From: CAZRUA01 sp964603125
Lineage (GTDB): Bacteria > Bacteroidota > Bacteroidia > B-17B0 > Aurantibacillaceae
Reading direction: 5' to 3'
Assembly (NCBI GenBank): GCA_964603125.1
Contig: CAZRUA010000126.1
Coordinates: 1 to 9,400, forward strand
DNA length: 9,400 nt
In this document: in pieces, positions 6,923 to 9,400 of the stretch
Layout of the letters: each line of letters starts with the position of its first letter
How positions within the stretch are numbered: position 1 is the stretch's first letter
Position numbers and translations under genes: made by a program
Notes under the pieces: generated by a model
Database searches by the model: none
What the model saw: the letters and a program-made list of their open reading frames with translations, nothing else
Told to the model about the DNA's origin: nothing

Positions 6923-7468
6923 ATGCGAACAGCAGTTATAAATATTTTTCTTTTCTTGTGTTTAAGCAATGCAGCACAAACAAAACGTATAGCTCATAAA
7001 AGCCATTCTGGTGCAGCGTGCTCGTATTTAGTTTTTAATGAAGATGGTTTTGGAATTGCTCCCGAATACACACATCCAGTTGCAAGGATTTTAAAAGACA
7101 ATTATAAAAATATTGATACCGTTGTTATTGTGAATGATACAACCATTGTTATGCATACCATATTTAAACTAAGAGATACTGTTTATACGAGTTATAACAT
7201 GCATAGTTTAAGTGTTGATAGTATCAGGAATTTGCCATACACAAAAGGAATAGTTTTCGTGAAGAAAAACAAAAGTGTTGTTAAACCAGATGTTGTGCCT
7301 ATTGAAAACCCCAAGAAAAAGAATTTAATTGCGCTGAAGCAAAAAGACTCATCAAATGATATAATGATTTATTTCTATACGTTCTTTTTATTTCTTTTCG
7401 TTTTATTAGTATATGTTTTTGTTACTTCAAAGAGAAAGTCATTAGCCATCAAATCTAATATCAAGTAA
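6923..7468 (+). CDS. Signal-peptide protein with C-terminal membrane anchor, paralogue 2 (unknown family)
   Basis: This 181-residue protein is a diverged tandem copy of the preceding one with the same architecture. It has a signal peptide (1-18, ending NAA|Q), a mature start QTKRIAHKSHSG, the blocks FGIAPEY, NIDTVVIVNDTTIV and DSIRNLPYTKG, a Lys-containing linker (114-141), a membrane helix (about 146-168) and a basic tail. It differs by roughly a dozen inserted residues (about 50-62, THPVARILKDNY) between the FG and NIDT blocks. The ATG at 6923 puts the signal peptide in frame; the ATG at 6919 is out of frame. The stop falls 13 residues after the helix, as in paralogue 1, which supports it as the natural end. 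The open frame continues directly into the next gene after this TAA. Function is unknown. Confidence 0.8.
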   Translation: MRTAVINIFLFLCLSNAAQTKRIAHKSHSGAACSYLVFNEDGFGIAPEYTHPVARILKDNYKNIDTVVIVNDTTIVMHTIFKLRDTVYTSYNMHSLSVDSIRNLPYTKGIVFVKKNKSVVKPDVVPIENPKKKNLIALKQKDSSNDIMIYFYTFFLFLFVLLVYVFVTSKRKSLAIKSNIK

Positions 7469-7471
7469 CTT

Positions 7472-8707
7472 ATCAAAACAGATGCAAAATATAGCCAGTT
7501 AGGGGTATTCGGTATTTCGTTTTGTTTACTTTTTATCCTTAGCCTTCCTTTTACTTTTCAAATTATTCCCAATTATTGGAAACCACTTTTTGTTTTTTGG
7601 CAAAACCTTGCTAATCTATCAGCGCACACTTTTTTTAATGTTAAAGGCAATTGTTTCATTAGTTCCGACTCATTAGGTTTCTACATTCATGTGTTTAATC
7701 TGATTGTATTTAGTGTTGTTATTACCTTTATTTTAAACTTGTTCAAGGCTAAACTTAATTATGAAAAATTAAGTGCTGCGTTTAAAGTAATAATCACTTA
7801 TTACTTGGCTTTACATTTATTAAAATATGGCTTTGACAAAATATTTAAGCAGCAGTTTTATATTCCCGAACCTAATACTTTGTTTACACCTATTGGAAAA
7901 TTAGATAAAGATATTTTGTACTGGAGTACAATGGGTACTTCTTATTCCTATTCTGTATTTAGTGGTTTAGTAGAGGTAATTCCAGCGGTCTTACTGTTAT
8001 TTAATCGCACAAGGGGAATCGGCGCAAGTATTTCCGTAATGGTTATGATAAATGTTGTGGCTATTAATTTTGGTTTTAATATTTCGGTTAAGTTGTTGTC
8101 TGTATTTCTCTTGTTCTTATCCGTACTAATAGCTTTTCCGTATTGGAGAAAATGGTATTTTTTAATAAACGCTATTCCTTATTTCACGGAACAGTCAAGT
8201 ACTCCAAATTATAGTACAAAGAATAGGATTTTAATGTATTCAATAGCAAAGGCCGCTTTAATATGTTTGTTGTTCTCAGAGTCGCTTTATATTGCCTTTA
8301 AAGAGAATAATTTTAATGATGATAAGGCTTCAAGACCTTTATTACATGGTGCATATAAAGTTAAAACATTCGTAGTTAATGCGGATACATTAACAGTTTC
8401 GGATTATCCAGAAATTATTCAAAAAGTATTCTTTCATCGAAAAGGCTATTTTATAACCTTAAATGCTAAAGAAGAATTTGTGGATTATGAGATGAAAATG
8501 GATTTAAAACAACAGAAGCTATTTTTAAATAGTTATCTAAATCAAAAGTTTGTAATGGATTTTGATTTTGACGAAAAAGAGAAATTACTTTACTTATCTA
8601 CCAATGAAGGCTCCAATAAAATTGATATTGTTGCAGAAAAATTGGAATTAGATTCATTACCTGTTTTTAAAAATAAGTTCACTTGGACAAGTGATGAATT
8701 ACACTAA
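7472..8707 (+). CDS. DoxX-like multi-pass membrane protein with C-terminal soluble domain; start codon missing or frameshifted
   Basis: This frame stays open from the previous gene's TAA (7466-7468) to 8707. The first ordinary start in it is GTG 7691, which would give 338 residues. The 73 codons upstream also look coding: they read KTDAKYSQLGVFG, then a hydrophobic helix, then WKPLFVFWQNLANL, which fits my memory of the N-terminus of Bacteroidota DoxX-like proteins. I start the feature at ATC 7472, the first candidate (411 residues). A likelier original start is ATG 7482, which enters this frame as MQKYSQLG if one A is added to the AAAA run at 7486-7489. Counting from 7472, family-like blocks are YYLALHLLKYGFDKIFKQQF (110-129), MGTSYSYSVFSGLVEVIPA (154-172) and NFGFNISVKLLS (199-210). 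A last helix (about 255-275) precedes a soluble domain (284-411) ending FTWTSDELH. Its role is unknown; it closes the sigma-factor cluster. Confidence 0.72.
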   Translation: MKTDAKYSQLGVFGISFCLLFILSLPFTFQIIPNYWKPLFVFWQNLANLSAHTFFNVKGNCFISSDSLGFYIHVFNLIVFSVVITFILNLFKAKLNYEKLSAAFKVIITYYLALHLLKYGFDKIFKQQFYIPEPNTLFTPIGKLDKDILYWSTMGTSYSYSVFSGLVEVIPAVLLLFNRTRGIGASISVMVMINVVAINFGFNISVKLLSVFLLFLSVLIAFPYWRKWYFLINAIPYFTEQSSTPNYSTKNRILMYSIAKAALICLLFSESLYIAFKENNFNDDKASRPLLHGAYKVKTFVVNADTLTVSDYPEIIQKVFFHRKGYFITLNAKEEFVDYEMKMDLKQQKLFLNSYLNQKFVMDFDFDEKEKLLYLSTNEGSNKIDIVAEKLELDSLPVFKNKFTWTSDELH

Positions 8708-8708
8708 A

Positions 8709-9302
8709 CTAAAGTTTCGAAAATAAAATTTCAAGTTCTTTTTGTTGACTTTGTGTTTTGTCTTTTCCGTACCAACCGTGTATTGCTTCTGCTTTTTCTT
8801 TTAAACTAGCATTTTTCTCTTTCATTTCAAGCATAATGGATTGAGCAGCTTCTGGCCTTGGTCCCCATACAGCAAGCTCTTGATTTGTTTCTGTATCAAT
8901 AAAAATTACTTTAGGTATAGCTCTTCCTCCATTAGTAAGATAGCTATCAATTAGCGCTAAATTTTCATCTCGCAAAACTAAATGAAGTTTTATTTTTGGA
9001 TTGTATTTTTCGATATACCAAAATACAGATGAGTTTTGTGCAGCATCCCCACACCAGCCCTCAGTAATGAAAATAATTGAAATTTCTTTTTTTATTTTAT
9101 CAAGAGCTAATTTTAAGCCATCGGTTAACACAACTGTTTTATCTAACCTTTGCATGCGTTGCTGGTTCAGCTTTGCATACGCTACCATATCTTCACTTTG
9201 ATCAGTTCCTGTTGTTTTATTCTGTAACATTAAGTCATCGATTAATTTTCGATATTCAATGTAGGTCATTGATTTGCTAATGTATTTTTTAAATTCTACC
9301 AT
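8709..9302 (-). CDS. Thioredoxin-like family protein with WCGDA active-site loop
   Basis: This 197-residue cytoplasmic protein fits the thioredoxin-like group found widely in Bacteroidota (Thioredoxin_9, PF14595, from memory). An N-terminal helical part (1-65) contains YRKLIDDLMLQNKTTG and YAKLNQQRMQRLDKT. The thioredoxin core follows: strand ISIIFITEGWCGDAAQN with W83-C84-G85-D86, strand KLHLVLRDEN, then GGRAIPKVIFID with the presumed cis-Pro at P130, and WGPRP (146-150). The usual CxxC is reduced to one cysteine, the only one in the protein, so classical dithiol-disulfide exchange is unlikely. ATG 9302 lies 3 bases after the stop of an upstream minus-strand gene in the same frame, indicating an operon. 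ATG at residue 12 is an alternative start. Its stop and that of the DoxX-like gene are one base apart, with no terminator between. Substrate is unknown. Confidence 0.88.
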   Translation of the reverse strand: MVEFKKYISKSMTYIEYRKLIDDLMLQNKTTGTDQSEDMVAYAKLNQQRMQRLDKTVVLTDGLKLALDKIKKEISIIFITEGWCGDAAQNSSVFWYIEKYNPKIKLHLVLRDENLALIDSYLTNGGRAIPKVIFIDTETNQELAVWGPRPEAAQSIMLEMKEKNASLKEKAEAIHGWYGKDKTQSQQKELEILFSKL

Positions 9303-9305
9303 ATT

Positions 9306-9400
9306 TTATTCTAAATTTTCTTTAACCATTACACAGTTTGGATTTTCAATGCTGTAGAGCTTAAACATTATTTCGCCACAAATTTTAAAACCTAGTTTGT
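9306..9400 (-). CDS. C-terminal end of a probable GNAT-family N-acetyltransferase (partial)
   Basis: On the minus strand, from the window edge to TAA at 9308-9306, there is an open frame of 30 complete codons. It starts KLGFKICGEIMFKLY and ends NCVMVKENLE. The block LGFKxxGE followed about 10 residues later by a short hydrophobic strand (CVMVK) resembles the end of GNAT acetyltransferases, where LGF begins the last beta hairpin (typically LGFxxxGE...IPHxxM). The acetyl-CoA site would lie outside the window, so the family call is moderate. Its stop is 3 bases from the thioredoxin-like start, so the two are probably one transcript. That makes a separate promoter directly before the thioredoxin-like gene unlikely. 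Confidence 0.55.
   Translation of the reverse strand, partial: KLGFKICGEIMFKLYSIENPNCVMVKENLE

Noticed and set aside
7466..7690. Stop-codon readthrough fusing the second paralogue (6923-7468) to the DoxX-like protein, as both share one frame across TAA 7466.
   Set aside because: Paralogue 1 also ends about 14 residues after its membrane helix, so TAA 7466 is at the natural end. The DoxX-like N-terminus makes sense as a separate start near 7482.
7691..7693. GTG 7691 as the true start of the DoxX-like gene.
   Set aside because: It would drop an upstream in-frame hydrophobic helix and conserved-looking sequence. It is only the first conventional start codon after the apparent lesion.
9001..9280. 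Plus-strand open frames opposite the thioredoxin-like gene.
   Set aside because: They lie antisense to a clear family member and show no domain features of their own.
1..9400. CRISPR arrays, tRNA or rRNA genes, insertion sequences, attachment sites.
   Set aside because: No regularly spaced repeats, cloverleaf or rRNA-like conserved stretches, transposase or integrase genes, or flanking direct repeats were seen on reading both strands.

Overview
The window looks like chromosomal DNA of a member of the Bacteroidota. It is strongly AT-rich. One gene (3233-4630) ends in a type IX secretion (T9SS) C-terminal sorting domain. A promoter of the Bacteroidota type (-7 element TAnnTTTG) precedes the ABC-F gene. 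Starts are preceded by A/T-rich leaders without Shine-Dalgarno sequences. The protein families (NA37, a DoxX-like membrane protein, a WCGDA thioredoxin-like protein) fit the same phylum. Nothing allows a genus call. I see no rRNA, tRNA, CRISPR array, insertion sequence or phage gene.

Layout, left to right. Bases 1-24 may be the first codons of a divergent minus-strand gene. A nucleoid-associated NA37 protein (73-1122) ends at a perfect 13-bp-stem hairpin. An ABC-F ATPase (1217-3145) follows from its own promoter, then a secreted Asp-box beta-propeller protein with a T9SS tail (3233-4630). That gene is closed by a strong rho-independent terminator (4654-4687).

A co-directional cluster follows: an ECF-type sigma factor (4728-5342), overlapped by 8 bases by a single-pass membrane protein with periplasmic TPR-like repeats (5335-6348). 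Next are two tandem paralogues (6388-6903 and 6923-7468), each a signal peptide, a small periplasmic domain, a Lys-rich linker and a C-terminal membrane anchor. I do not recognise their family. Last comes a DoxX-like multi-pass membrane protein whose coding frame runs back well beyond its first ordinary start codon.

On the minus strand, a thioredoxin-like protein with a single active-site cysteine (8709-9302) converges on the DoxX-like gene with one base between the stops. It lies 3 bases downstream of the last codons of a probable GNAT acetyltransferase (9306-9400) that runs off the window.

The most interesting part is 4728-8707: a sigma factor coupled to a membrane TPR protein, with a duplicated envelope protein of unknown family. 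The TPR protein carries a TonB-box-like heptapeptide, and the last gene has either a one-base lesion or a non-AUG start. An envelope-signalling role for this cluster is inference from order, overlap and topology only.
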